Part shown: one piece after another, positions 44,700-59,600 of the stretch
Layout of the letters: the number at the start of each line of letters is the position of its first letter
Position numbering within the stretch: position 1 is the stretch's first letter
Assembly (NCBI GenBank): GCA_030248065.1
Contig: JASAMV010008534.1
Coordinates: forward strand, 42,968-106,967
Length of the DNA: 64,000 nucleotides
Reading direction: 5' to 3'
Source of the DNA: Rhynchonema sp. JSB1_4
Taxonomy: Eukaryota; Nematoda; Chromadorea; Monhysterida; Xyalidae
The notes under the pieces: generated by a model
What the model was told of the DNA's origin: nothing
Seen by the model: only the letters and a program-made list of their open reading frames with translations
Databases searched by the model: none
Translations under genes and position numbers: made by a program

Positions 44700-47600
44700 A
44701 TGAGCGCACGTGGACGCGGCCGTCGGGGCCGCAAACGGGTACGAATGAGTCTGACGACGGTAGTGAGTGGCGCTGACGACTGCATTGAACGGGAACAACA
44801 TGAGGAAAAGATAGCACGGAACGAGAGTCCTGCTGATGGTGACATGGATTATGAATATGAAGCGACCACGTCGAATGAACAGGTTAGATCTCTGAAACCA
44901 AAAAACCGGTCTGTTCCCCTTAGTTCCAGTTTGCCGTCATTTTTGCCTCAGTCCCGTGCCAAGTGAGGTTGGGTGCGTGTGTGGGGGGGGGTTGTTGCAC
45001 GGCAATGAAAAAAATCTTCCACAATTTTGCCTGAAATAAGCAAATCAGGCCTAAAATAGGTTATTTTTGGGTTAAAGTTGTCAAAAATTGCAAAAACACC
45101 GTCCCATTGAGATGTTTTTCAAACAGACATTTTTACCTCAGAAAGTGGTGTTTCCTGTATGGGTCTCCCTCGCTCGCTACCACCTCCGGACCAGAAATTA
45201 CACTGACAATCACTGCAACGAAATTCAAAAGATAATGAGCAGTGGCTGTAGTACGCTATTCGATATCAATCGAGAATTTTACCTATCTTAGCGGGCGGAC
45301 AGGCGGAAGACAGCCCGGACTTGCATTCATTTCATTCCCCCAAGTGCCCAATTTTACTACAGAACACTTGCAAGCAACTTTGATCACAGGCTGATCCGAT
45401 CGACGCCGAGTTCAACTACGATGATGGTGAAAATGAAGATGTGACCAAATCACCGAATGAGAGTCAATTGTGTGGCGGCAGTGTGCAATCCAGACCGCAA
45501 TCTCATGGTCAGAGACAACGCGCTTACAGGCACCATCTTACAAGGGACAATTCGATGTTGATGTGTTTGAATTGTTCGGCAAGGTTGGTCAGATTCTAGA
45601 GGTGTTGAGTATAGTTGAAATTTTTCCGGAAAAATCTATTTACTGAAAAGAAACCGTTTTATTTCGATATTTTTCCGAGCCAAATTTGGGCACCTGTCCA
45701 AATGGTGCATATTTGGCACATTATGCGCTAAAAATGGTGTATGAAACTGAATCCTGTTCAGAAAGTGCGAATAAAAGCTGTAAAAGGGCTGGAAAACACT
45801 TGAAAAAGTATGTTTCTGCAATAAAACTGGGTTGTTTCCCATAATTTTGACACTTTCAGAAAAGTTCAAAATCCGCCGTGCAATTTTTCCGGAAAAATAT
45901 ACTTCACTGAAAAAAGGTTTTTTCGTTTTTTTTTTCAGGAAAAAAAACCGTTTTTTTTCACCTGCAACTGTAGTGTTGAGAATATGGAATACGTTTCTTT
46001 GTGAGTGAACCGGCTTGTGAATAATTTCTTATGCCCCAGGTTCTCATCCTGCCGTGATTTGCGCCAACATTACCTGTCGAGCGAGTACGGTGTGAACGTG
46101 TACGCATGTGCATCTTGCGGTCATGGTTATCTGGCGAAGAGTGCGCTGTTTATGGTTAGATGGCGCTTTGATTTTATGCCGAATAATGTGCCGTTTTGCC
46201 CGCTGGGCCTGTTTCACAGACGGGCGACGTGCCAACCCTCGTCAGGCCGATTGATCCCCTAAAAGCACAACGAGCAGCTCTTGTTGCTAAATAAAGGCTC
46301 GATTGGTCCAGCTGCTTCAATAAAGAAATCCTGGTATACTAGAGGATAGCATTGTTTAATTCTAGCACACATGCGACGCGTGGAACGAAGTCAAAATACA
46401 TCGAAATCTGTCATCGGTGGACAATATCCAATTCACATACTTTTATCACTTCATTGTGTGCCAGGTCTGTGAACCTACGGAAAGTGAATCAATGTTTTCA
46501 CTCTTTTTGATAGATGCAACGAGCAAACCGCTATGATTTTATTTTCAGGGCTGTGGTCTTCAACTACCAACATTTCTGGGTGATGTGGCTCACAACCACC
46601 GTCTGCTGTCCGAAATACATTGTGCCCGTGATCTACGACACATCTTCGTGCACACCACTGCCCCGATCGAGCCAGATCTCAACCAACTGCAATTCCATTA
46701 CGTGCCTGTGGTGAAACACATTCGGCTGAGCTGTGATGTCGATACGTGCAATCGACGATTTGAAACATTTGAGGTTGGAAGTTCTGTTGTCTCGTTCTCA
46801 ATGTTTTTGGATAATCTGACTGATAGCAAGAAGATTGAGGCCTTATTTCTCACTGATGTGATGTGATGGTGTTTCAGGATGTGTGCAGTCATGGTCTGAG
46901 CACGCACGAGACGGTTGTGCAGTGCACCGATTGCAAGACCTACTGGGCCACACGGATGGAACTACGCACACACGCGCTCACAAAACATCTCAGGTGGCAT
47001 ACGGGATGAATGAAGGGTTTATTGTTATAAATTATTGACGTTACCAGACGTTTGGGCTAAATTATTTTTTGTCTTTGTCTTTTTGAAACGTCGACAAAGA
47101 TGTATTCTTTAAAAATTCAGCAAAACGTCGTGATTTATATATTTACAGCGACGAGTCGAACATAATCGATCTGCTGGATGCAACAACCAACGAACAATTG
47201 CTGGAGCAACAGCAGTCAGCCACTGCGCCCAATGATGACCAAGAAGAGGGAGACGGTGCGTATCCACTCCTGAGCAAGTGAGTGACGCCGTTTTCGAGGT
47301 ACTTTTTCTATCTCGCGTAAAAGCTTGGTGCACACGCAGCATAGTAGTGGCAGGGGGGTTACCCCCTCTCAGTACTTACCTACCACAAAACCCGAGGGGG
47401 GTTGGGGAGGGTTTAGGGTTAGAGAGATGTCGGGTGTCGGGTGCCAAAAAAGTGTAGGTGTCGGGTGTCGGGTTTTTTTGGACCCGACACCCGACACTTA
47501 CGGTTCAAAACATCAGTTTTGCTGAGAGAAGAATTTTGAGAGAAAATTTTCTTCGGGCCAAATGTTTCCGAAGACGCAGAATGTGACATTTTGGTGTTTA

Positions 47601-50600
47601 TTTCGTGTGAAAATACTTGACTTCAGTAACCTGAGCCAAAAAATTGCACCAATGATGCAAATGAGCAAAAATTTGCCTGTTTTTGCTCCAAAAACAGGTG
47701 TCGGGTGTCGGGTTTTTTTTCAAAAACTAGATGTCGGGTGTCGGGTTTTTTTGCAACTGTCGGGTGTCGGCTTTTTTTCTCAGATGTCGGGTGTCGGGTA
47801 CTTCCAGATGTCGGCTGTCGGGTGTCGGGTACCCCCCGACCTCTAACCCTAGGAGGGTTTGAGTACTTACCTCTCACAACTCCAAATCATACCTCTCACA
47901 GGCAATTTTATGCCTTTTTAAGGTAAAAGTCGTTGTTTTTCTACCTTATTTTCCTAAAAATCGCGCGCTCCGCGCGCAAACCCAATCATAACACCTATGT
48001 TTAGGCGATTTTCGGCGAAAATTTGGAAAAGCACTATTTTTACCTCATTTTTTGCCAAAATTATATTAAAAAACGGTTTTTTCCTTTTTGAGTGACCAAA
48101 ATCATACCTCTCACGCTTCCGGTCCCAACCCCGCATCATACTTACAGTGAGGAATCCTATATAATAGCATTCCTTTCTTGTATAATTCATTCTTCACCAC
48201 ATAACCGATAAACTCTCACACATTCCCATCTTCAACTGGTGTGACCAGCGGAGTAATCGTGTCCCCGCCTCCCCGAACTATCGTACGACCCACGTCGATG
48301 CTGTTTACTGATTGTGGCCTTTTGTCCCCTTACCGCGTGAGCCAGATAATGCCACGTTGGTTGTTTATGCCCTTGCTGGCTTCCCCTGTTTTGGCCATCG
48401 CTGAAGGAAGACTGCGAGCGGAGTACCACCAACGACGTTGAAGCGGGAAAGATCTACAGGATGAACACTGTGGGTGGAGTACCACCAGCGGACTCGTTGA
48501 AGCGGGAAAGATTACGCAGCTCGAATAATCAGACGATGTGCCACTTTGATTGATGATGGATATTTGATTGATTTATGAATGGACGACCGTGCCGTTTTGG
48601 GCCATGGAGTGCCCGCGCGTGGTGTGCGCTCGTGTATTTGGGCCATGGAGTCGCCCTGCGCCGTGGAGTGCGCTTTATTTGTGCCGTCGAGCCGTTTGAT
48701 GGGAAAACTTCGGACCGCAAGCGTCGTGGAATAAATTTGGAAGAAGAAACTTTGGACCAAAAGCGTCGTGGACTAAATTTCGATGAAGAAAATTTCGGAC
48801 CGATCGGGTCGTGGACCAAACTTTGATGATGTGCTGCCTGGCCGACGTGCAACGTGGATGATGTTGATGCTTGTGATGTGGCCGGTCGATGAAACATTGA
48901 ATGTGATGAAGAATGGGAGATGAATAGATTTGATGACGTTGAATGTTTCAAGATGACGTTGGTTGAAACGTGACGTGGACTTTGAAGTTTGGGTTTGTGA
49001 TGGAGAGCGCATGGCGTAGTAAGGGTGTACGAACAATAGTTACGGGAACAGTTGAAACTAATTGCCAAGCGCGTGATCTTTTAATTAGAATTTCTTGCCA
49101 CTTTGCTCTACCATTTCTGTTTTTTGCTCCTTGGCAAGGGGAGGAGTGAGGAATCCTATATAATAGCATTCCTTTCTTGTATAATTCATTCTTCACCACA
49201 TAACCGATAAACTCTCACACATTCCCATCTTCAACTTTACCTCCCACATATGGGCCTGCCACTACACTGCCGCGCAGTAGCTGTGCACCTGGCGTCAATA
49301 AATCGCTTCGCTTCCGACATGCGAAATGCGACTGACCTGATCAGACAATCTTGCCATTGCTGCAGGCCGATATTTTCAATCAATCCGTCTTATTTGCAGT
49401 CAATCGATTATGGATGCGGTTGCCAAGCACGTGATGCCGCCGGCACGTGTCGATGCGGACGATGACCACAGACACGACCAATGGGCCGATCAACTCGCAC
49501 AGCATTTCTCGCAGATCGCCACGCTCGCACTCACACCCGAGCTGTTGGTTGATGCGTTCACATGTTGGTTGCTGGCATTGTTGTGTTGCCACGGTCATGT
49601 TCGATGTCACGGTCAATTCAAACAGTTTGGAGATGCTTAGCCACTGGTGATCGCGGTTTTTCATGCGGTCGGAAGAGAAAAAATGTTTCTTTGGCCACGT
49701 GCGTGGAAAAGTCCGTCCTGGCATTTCAAATAAAATGCAATTTACAACCACACGCAATTCTTGTGGCTTCACAACCACTCAATCGTCTCCTGACTTCTGA
49801 CCGGCTGAGACGGATCCCCTCCACCGAACCAGACAAAATTAACTCTTCTTTTGGTCTCACTCCCTTTATCAACAACGCTGTACATCACAAATTGTTGCAG
49901 GCAAACTAAACACAGCTCTTCCATCACTATTCTACTGCCAAATCTGTTCATCATTATTCGTGTCCCGTCATCAACTCAAATCGCACATGCGAAAGAAACA
50001 TGACCGAGTTGTGAATGCCGATGACAAGGCACAGGGAGACGACGCTGTGTCGATTGTGGCTAAAGGTGCTGTTGTGGGATACTTTTTGTTTGATCCCTGA
50101 GTGGCTGACTTTGTTTTTTGATGTTCAGATAACGACCGAGATGTGTTGATACCCAGCTCGCTATTGAACACCGTTCGTATGGGCGCCCTCAGCTCGGTGC
50201 TTGGAATGGTGCGTTCATTCGCGCAATTATTATCATTTATTCATTTGATGTCTTTGGATTTACCTGCTCTTGACATCGGATAAGTAATCCAAGGTTTTAC
50301 TTGCCAACCCAAGACTCCTCATGTCAAAGTCAAAACAAATTGATGTGAGGTATGTATAGGTTCTTGTTGTGGAACGTACAGTGGAAACCTCTGGTGGGAA
50401 TGAAACCCTGTTTGGTTGGGAAGTGTGGCGTTTCCAATGTTTTTGTGCGGCAAAAGGGAACGCGAGCGTCTATTCCACTGAACTTTCCACTGAACTTTTT
50501 ATTGAACTTTCCACCTAACTTTCCGCTTAACTCTCCACTCCACTCTTTCGTGAATATTCCACCCTTAATGTAATACACATGAGTATTTTTGTTATTCATT

Positions 50601-53600
50601 CAAAAATAAAAATTGATACTGATTGATCCACGGTCAACGAGTTCACGAATGGATTGACACTTGACACTGCTTTACAGGAGCTGTCCCGTACGACTCGACT
50701 GCCGCATTTCTGTCGATGTCCCAACTGTGGTCAAGCGTTGTGTTCAGTGCTGGCATTGAAACGACACATGTACAAGTGAGTGCATGGTCGTAGGGAAATA
50801 ACTAATTTATTTTTGTTACTGTAGATTCGGGGCACCAAGGTATAGAGTCCTTTGATGAAAAGATAGCCAGAATAATGTTGTTAATCTTGCAGGAGTCACG
50901 ACATTCAAATGAACATTACCGTTCCAACCGGATTTCATTATGACCGAGAGGCGTGGGAACGATATCAACAGGTCGATCAATGAGTTACATGATTAAAATT
51001 TGAAATGCGACTCATTGCGATTCGTTACATACAACACAATGCATCGTCATATTTGTAGGCGAGGCAAAAAGTGAGCACTGGACCGGTGGCAATTAAGCGC
51101 AGACTCACTCCTGCAATCATGACCCGATACATACCCAAGTTCACAGCACTCGAGCTGCCTGTTGGTCATGTGGCCAGACATGCTGAGCATCGTGATGATG
51201 GTGATCGGCAAGGTTGTGTTATTGATAACGAAATACAGCTGATATTTGAGCTGTGCTCGACTTAATGCATTTTATTTGAATTTAGTCGATCAACTGTTAG
51301 ATCGGCAGCTGGCTGATCGAGGCCTATTCAATGATGCTAACGAACTTATGCTTGAGGCCCCTGACAAACAGCCAGTTTGGCCTGGTTATCGCAAGACCAT
51401 ACCCATCCAGCCACGGGTTACATCTGCAGACCAAGGTTGTGTCATTTGTTGACAGTGCTGCTGTGGCTACTTCTGAGGGGAGATACTGTGCCGTGGGGCC
51501 AAAAAATGTGGAGATACCGGGGTGCTGTACTCAGTATTGGGAGGGAGGGGTAGAAATTTTAGGCGGCGATCTGTACCACACAAATTTTGTGGGGATTGAG
51601 TTTAGGGCTTAAAATGTACGTAAATTGCGCGAAGCGCGCAAAATTTTGCACTTTTGCAATTTTGCACTATCTAAACTGGGTAATTGTGACTCCCCGTTTT
51701 AAAAAACACCCAGTTTTCTCATAAAAAGCATGATGTTTTACTCATATTACTTATCGACATTGCAACAGTAATACAATTTACAATTTATTAATTTCTTAAA
51801 TAATTTTTTCTAAAAAGACAATTTTTTCTTTTAAAATTTATCATTTTCACTAAATGAGTTTCACATGGCCATTGTGCTATTCGGCTGACGAGCGGGGGGC
51901 ACAACGTCACGCCGATGGTCTCGAATACCCCGCGAAACCTAGGCGTAGACAGGACTCCAAATTAATTTTTGAATAATTTGCTAAATACAACAGTCACACA
52001 ATGCTCTCGCATCCCTTTTGGTTGATTTTTGGACCAAACGTATATTTGTAGTGAATTTGGGAACAATTGGGGGATGTACTGTTGCTTTCCCCACCCCCAG
52101 CCACTGCACTGTTGGTATTTTCTGCTCTTGGCATGATTCAAGAAACTACACCTAATTTTCAGGAGCCAGACCAAAAGTACTAGTGCCAACAAGCACGGTT
52201 GTGACAGTGGCCCAACGAAACGCACCCCATATTATGTCTGAGGCACGCAGCAGTGCTCATTTACAACCGGTCAGCGTGCAGGTCGTGAGGAAAGATGGTG
52301 GTCGTGATCATACTCAAGCTGTGGTTATTGAGGTGCGGTCTTACTGGTTTTCACTGCCTGCAGCCCACATTTCATTGCTTTTCACGTTTTTACAAAGTTT
52401 TTTTTTGAACATTTAGGATAAGAAGCCATTGCCGTGTGTCGCCGAACACTTGCCAGCATCAATCAGAGAGGCGCTTGTGTCACAAAGTCGTTTGGAGACA
52501 AGAGTCGAATGGCTGCAACCGTGGATGCAGCACGCAATTCCGAAAGCCCGCGAATTTGAAGCGCTCGCTCACGCGTTTCTTGAGGTTGGTTCGAGTCAGC
52601 TTGGATATGAATGTTTTAGAATTGTCCTGTCAGTCATGTATGGTGATGTGATATTGCAGACCCTGCCCGATCTGCACCATATACCTGCCAGCACAACGCA
52701 GAAATCGTGTGCAGCGTGTCACGTGACGTTTGCTGGCGAGAGTGATTTTGTGAAACGATCCCTGATCACTCATGCCTGGGTGCGCAGATGTTTTTTGTTG
52801 AAAATGAATCCCAAAAAATTATGTGTGAAATATTTTCCCAGTCCGTCCATCTGCAATTTCTGTGCCACAAATGTTCATTGTGTTTCGCCAACGAACAACA
52901 TCTGAATGCACACGACTGCACCGTCACGTCTGGTCGATTGCCAAAAACGTCAGATATTTTGCTTGTTTAGGCTTCCCACTTTCTTCAAAAGATTCCTAAT
53001 TTTTGTATTAAATTTCCTGTAGTGCGTTTATGTGCGCATTGTGTTGCGTGGACGAAACTTCGGGTCCGGCCATGTTTCCGTCATCCGAATTCTACTACGG
53101 ACATTTGTTGCGCAAACACATTGATGAAATGCGCATGAATGCCGTCACCGGGCAGGTGGGTGAGTTGTGCCATCTGCATTGATCGGTGGTTGTTGCTTTC
53201 TGGCCAGAACGCCTATCACTTCGCGAAAATAGACTCCAAAATCAGCATTCATTTTTTAAAATTACGCATTATATCAGATCGGTCCGGCCCCAGTTCGATT
53301 CAATTGCGATCAGTCAGACTGGACCGTCACCCATCACCAACTGATGCGTTCGTACATGAAATCACCAACCGCCAATCGTGTGCATCGTAGTCGATCGACT
53401 GATTGCCTGAAAGCCAAAGGCGATATCCCTGTCAAAAGCCGGTCAGCGTCGTGCAGTCGGATGATGCGACCGGACGTGGAACCAAATCGTACCAACATGT
53501 TGCATTTGTGGTTGGATCATGTCATGTTTGAATCGAAACACGAACGAGTGCTGTTGCTGGGACACGCGTGTGCGCTGTGTGGACAGGCTCATGGGTACGT

Positions 53601-56600
53601 TTAGGATTTCTGGACAAACACTTATCAAACTCGGTTGTCGGTCCTGATCGGATCTCTTGATCATGTGACCTGAGTGTATTTCGCCATTCACCGATGCCAC
53701 TGATCGTAATCTCCATAAGCCTAATCCTATTCTTGCAGTGCTCCAATCACGGTCAGCAGTGTGCTGAAACATTTGCAAGAACGTCACGGTGCGGGTACAC
53801 GTATCGATCTGAAGACATGTCCGTTCGGTTGTGTCAAAGTGGGCCCGTTGCCCTGTCCACCACGTCTGCTCGCACGTGGCGTGTCGGCTGAGGCTATTGT
53901 TGCTCACAAACAGCTATTGTGAGTTTGGTGTGTTTGATTGATTAATGCGAGTGGTTGAAATGTCACTGTCATGTCCCAGCTACCTGGTCCACGTGGCGCG
54001 TCATGTGTTGGAATCGAAGGCAGACATGACTAATGAAACAATCAAAACGCAACTGGCCGTGCTCCGATCGGAACTCGGTTGGTCACAACGTCGCAAGTTT
54101 TATTTTTGTGGGACTGTATCATTTACATTAAAAACGCTTCAACTTACAAATTTGTCCGTACTTTTTGCTGCAGGTGCTGTCCGTCAACAGCCAGTCACCG
54201 CCGTGCCCACAACGTCATTGCAACCAGCCGAACGCAAATATCTCGCAGATGCCATGAACACGGCGGTCAAGGCCGACAAGTTGATCAGGTTCGTGTTCGA
54301 ACCGTTTATGAACGTGTGTTTCAGATTTGTTGGCAAATTTACGGTGCGAACGAGTCTACACCACTGTAGGTAGACCATGCCAATGCTGAGGCAACCGGCA
54401 GCGCTGTATCATCTGTTACCTTAGCCCAGTCTTGCAATAGCCGACCGAAATGTGCATAGTATGGACTGTATTTTCGTGTTGGTGTTTGGGTCTGGTCTAA
54501 CTGTCTGCAAGTGACTCGGAACTTATCTCACTGGTGTCGCAAGCATCAATTTACGGAATCAGCAAAACATGTCGAAATCCGTCCACCATTTGCAGTCGTC
54601 TCAACAACCACAATGGTTACGTTGTGTGTCCGTTCTGTTTCGGCGTGATCTCATCATTGGAGCAATGTGTCAATCACGTGATGTTTCGCTGTCCGCGAAG
54701 GATCAACAATGACATGTGCACGTGTTGTGACCTAACACTGCAACAGTTGGAGAGCGATGTAAGAAGCTATCAAAATTATTAGTGGTCGGTTTGGTCTCAT
54801 TACGCTGGTAATGAACAACTGTCATCAGGAAATATCGAAATATTCGTCATACAAAAAGTTGCGTGACCAATACAAGCCCGGACTAGACTGATCCCCAAGT
54901 TTTTTACCAGCCAATATGATTGGTTCTCGTTCTCGATGCCCAGTCTCCCTAGAAACACCAATTATCTGAAACACTGAACATTACCTCCTTCCATCTCCCA
55001 ACAGACACAGTTGCCGGGCAGCAACAAGCTGATGTTGCACATGCTGCGCACGCACGGCGATGTGTACCAACGATGTGCGGACTGTGGTGCGCCGTACACT
55101 TGGCTGCAACACTACACACAACACAAACAGCTGGCAGCGCTCCATGATCAGGTGCGATTGTGCGGTTTTTTGGCTGTATAGTAAGTGTTTAATTTCGTTG
55201 CCTCATGCATTTTTACAGACGCAGAAAAACTTCCGTTCGAAGTCGAAGGCTGCCTTCACAATGCATGCGCGTTAGCGCATTTGCGCGTTTGCGCGTCACA
55301 TTTTTTGACGCGCATTGGTGTTCACAATGCAAATTTCATGCGCAAACGCGCACGCGCAAACGCGCAGTGCGCATCTGTGTTCATAATGGACATGCGCGTT
55401 TGCGCATCAGATTAGAATAGCGTGTGCATGAAATTTGGAACAGTTGTTTTTTTGCATTTTCATATTCGTACCGGGCTGGCAGGCGTCCGGCGGGAGATTG
55501 AGCTCATCGTCTGTTGATGAGCATTCACCTTTGCTGTCGCATGATGTAATTTTTAAAAGGAAAACTTGAGATTGCGGAATATTTTTTTGGCAACGAATGA
55601 TAGAAAATACATAAAATTACTATCAAACATAACAAAAGTTGAACTCTCCACCCGATTCCATTGAAATTGTTCAAAGAAAAGTATACGAACAAGAAACAAA
55701 CACGACAAGTTATGAAAAATGCAATTTTCGACATTTTGTTTCCCGTGAAAGAATGACTTTTGAAATGAAACATAAACAATGGCTGAGTGATAAAACAACA
55801 AACGTAAAAGGATCGTAACAGGTGGCCATATCGTTTTTAAAATATAATTTGTTGAAATAATAATGTTTTTTTGCTTCAGGCAGCTCGGGCAAGCCAAACG
55901 CGCACGCAAAATTAGAACCAATCCTAATCGTATTTTTGCGCGTTTGCGCGTCAAAAACGCGCAGACGCGCAAACGTGCAAATGCATTCTGAACACAAATG
56001 CGCGTGCGCGTTTGCGCATGCGCACGAGCTCCGCGCGCAAACGCGCAGATGCGCAAACGCGCAAATGCATTGTGAACACAAATGCGCGTCAGTTTCGTGC
56101 GCAAATGCGCAAACGCGCATACATTGTGAAGGCAGCCGAAGCAGGCAACAAGCTCAACGCACAGTCAACAAGCCACGCAGCTGACACACGCACAGCTTGT
56201 GTGACTGAAACATTCGAAAGGCACACGAGCCAGCTGGGTGGCTTGTTGACTGTGTGTTGAGCTTGTTGCCCGCCTCGACTTCGAACGGGAGTTTCCCTTC
56301 GTCTGTAAAAATGCATGAGGCAACGAAATTAGAAATTTACTATACTATGTTAGCACTAGGGTTAGAGAGATGTCGGGTGTCGGCTGTTGGGTGCCAAAAA
56401 AGTGTAGGTGTCGGGTGTCGGGTGCCTCCAGGCGTCGGGTGTCGAGTTTTTTGGGACGCGACACTTACGGTTCAATACATCAGTTTTGGTGAGAGAAGAA
56501 TTTTGAGAAAAAATTTTCTTCGAACCAAATGTTTCCGAAGACGCAGAATGTGACATTTTGGTGTTTATTTCGTGTAAAAATACTTGAATTCAGTCACTTG

Positions 56601-59600
56601 ATTCAAAAAATCGCACTAATAATGCGAAGGAGCAAAAATTTGCCTGTTTTTGGTCCAAAAACAGGTGTCGGGTGTCGGGTTTTTTCCAAAAACTAGATGT
56701 CGGGTGTCGGGTTTTTTGGAACTGTCGGGTGTCGGGTGTCGGCTTTTTTTCTCAAATGTCGGGTGTCTGGTATTTCCAGATGTCGGGTGTCGGGTACCCC
56801 CCGACCTCTAACCCTAGTTAGCACTCGATCTCGTAGTCAGATTCATCTTTTTGGTTTTTGTAACATTTTTGTGTTTAGTGGCATGGAGGAAGTGCTGGAT
56901 TGAGTCGAATTCCCGGAAGCGCAAACGCAATTGATTGTGTGGTGCAGTTAAAAGCGATAATAGCAACTTCCAGCTAGCTGACCTATATTTATTGCGTGCT
57001 TGCACGAACAGCGTTATCCAACGCACGCACGTTTTGGGGGTAAACAGGGAATTTACGCACTGAGGTGGAGTGGAAAGCGTGAGATGTTATCAAATACGCG
57101 GTGCATTTTCTATTGCGCGGCTTTTGGAGATTCTGTCCAATATCTGGCCCGTAGTGTTGTCTCCATTTACTTACGCAATCAGCAAAATATTTCCGGGTCA
57201 GAACGAAACAGAAAAATCATCCACTTGTTATGGACCCCGATGTCATTTATAGTTACAATGCACAATCCGATAAACAGCTGTCAGCCGTCAATGAGAACAG
57301 TGCGCTCTGTTTGCGTTGGATTGGGTGTCGTCACACGGCATTGGCAAGGATGTCCTGGTGCACTTCCTGTTCGCCTGCCGCTCCCTATCATCAAAGCACA
57401 TAATCGTGCCGGTTTGCAGTGCGACATCAACATCGACCTGTCCAAACATCGTCAGCTCATCCATCGCTGCATTGTGTCCACACACATCCTGTTGGATCAC
57501 CAATGTCACATGTGTGTCACGCCAGCGCAATCCCAGCTGTTATTGTTCAGACATAAGTGTGTTGGACCGAGTCATGTGGGACGATCGATCAATAAGATGG
57601 TGGGTGGTTGTTGGGGCAATTCTGGGCAAGTAGACAGGGTGGGCCGAAACCCAAAGATTTCTTCTAACCTTAAAACATCGAGCTGAATGGATGGCACACT
57701 GCCTCTCCACAAACTAGCCACAGCACAGATTAGGCAAATTTGTTCCATTACTGATTGTAGACACGTGAGACACACACCACATGAGACACGCTAAGTTCGG
57801 TTCCAAACTTGGAGATCGGCATCGAACCTGCCTTGGTTACATGACGTCTAGTATTCAGGATATTTCAAGATTTGTTGATGCGGCACTAATGTTGACCATC
57901 GTAATCGTTGTTTCGTTGGTACATGTGTAGCAGATAAGCGCACTTTACGCTGGTCGAAAACCTTCGTATACAGACATGTCCGTTGTGTGCGGCCACACCC
58001 GACGTGATCAAAGATGGTGACAACTCACTGGTCTGGCTGCAATTGCATTTGCGGAAAGCGCACTTCGCCAGTGGCAGATACACGGACACGAATTGGTTCG
58101 TGTAAGTTGGCATCGTTTGTAGTATCAATATTTAAGTTCACCTTTTCACTCACTGCACTGCCACATCCGGTATTTACGGGCATCCAATTTTTCAGCGAAT
58201 GCCCATTATGCCACAAAGAGTTTGGCAATGTGAGCTCAGTGATCAGTCACATTCTGCTGGAGTGTCTGGCGCCGAACATACGCGGCCAACATCAATGTGT
58301 GTTGTGTGGTCGTGTTTTCAACAACACTGGCCATGATGCACAGCATATGCGAATGGTAGGGGGTGATGTTTCGTCATGCAGTACGGTGCTGTGTACCCGC
58401 TTGGTGGTGACCCTTTAGTGGTGGATATCTTTGAACTAGGCATGGGCAAACTACACCAACACTAGCCCGATTTCGAAGCTGTTGTGTATTCAAAACGAAA
58501 AGAAAGAGAAAATCCTCATGCTCCACTTGTATTCTTCAACGTGTAACAATTCCCACACATCAGCAGCCACGACTGAGTGTTTCATTATTACAGTATGCCA
58601 GCTGGGAAATCGAGCTCATGATGGTGTGGTTTGGCTTTATACTTTTATTCCCCAATCTCGGTTACCGATCATGTCACCGTAATAAGGGTGGTACACTTTA
58701 TGGTCCAACAGCATGTTTGCAGCTACATCGTGCCCTTCATCTCAAATGTGGCAAGTGCAAACTGACCGTCAACTGGCCTCCGTCGTTTTTACGTCATGTG
58801 GCTGGGTGAGTGATTGTTGTGATTGATTGATATTGATTACATGTGCTCATGGTTGCAGCTGCAGGTGTGTGTCCCAGTACGGTCCGGCTAAAGAAGCAAA
58901 GCCTGCACCACGTGGGGCGAAATGTGAGTTTGTTTTGGCTCGGGCATGCGAACTCACCAGCATAAACGAAACGTTGATGAAAACCGACAACACCAAATTT
59001 TAGTTGATCCAACCAAACTGGGCCATCCCAACTCCATGCCATCATCAATCGAGAATGCCTCAATGGGCAGTGCTGGACGAGTAATTGCGTTCCCGAGATC
59101 GTGGCGAATCGGTCAAGGTTGCTAATCAATATTACTCCTTGCGATTGATCAATGTTAACTCAGTCAATCAATATGACACAGGTGCTGGTCGTCGACCGGC
59201 TGACGTACAAACGCGTCCCGACGGGCAACGTGTTGTGTTCTCGCTGCCGGGCAATGTTGAGACTGTATGTGTGTCCACGGATGAACTCAAGGCCATTGCT
59301 GGAGGTTGCGTTTGATTTCGTGCGATTGTCTTGTTGTTGTTGCCGTTCTTTATTGTGCGAGACGCGATGCCACAAATATTGCAATAGGCGATTCGATGCC
59401 CAACGATGCATCGTGATAAGACAAGTCTCACCGAAGACACACAATCAATCAACGTAACCTGTATTGATCGGCCACAACCAAGCGTCAGCCAGGGTCGCGC
59501 AATTCAAATGTCACACAGAAGTTTTTGCTGTCGCCTTCTTTAATCCGCAAAGTTTGAGACACACAGACAGACCACCTTCGATATTTTTCCTAATTACCAC

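Larger units (their letters stand above)
47340..49269. mobile_element. Outer element with CA..GTAGTGGCAGG ends carrying two nested elements (zinc-finger intron 6)
   Basis: Left end CATAGTAGTGGCAGG, right end CCTGCCACTACACTG. The flanks ACACGCAG and CCGCGCAG match at 6 of 8 positions, a possible decayed 8-bp duplication. The phrase TACTTACCTCTCACA / ATCATACCTCTCAC recurs. Nested inside are the elements at 47414-47851 and 48146-49236. Confidence 0.6.

Noticed and set aside
55205..56120. Several overlapping frames on both strands
   Set aside because: They track the GCGCAAACGCGCA repeats, which are open in several frames; no conserved protein.
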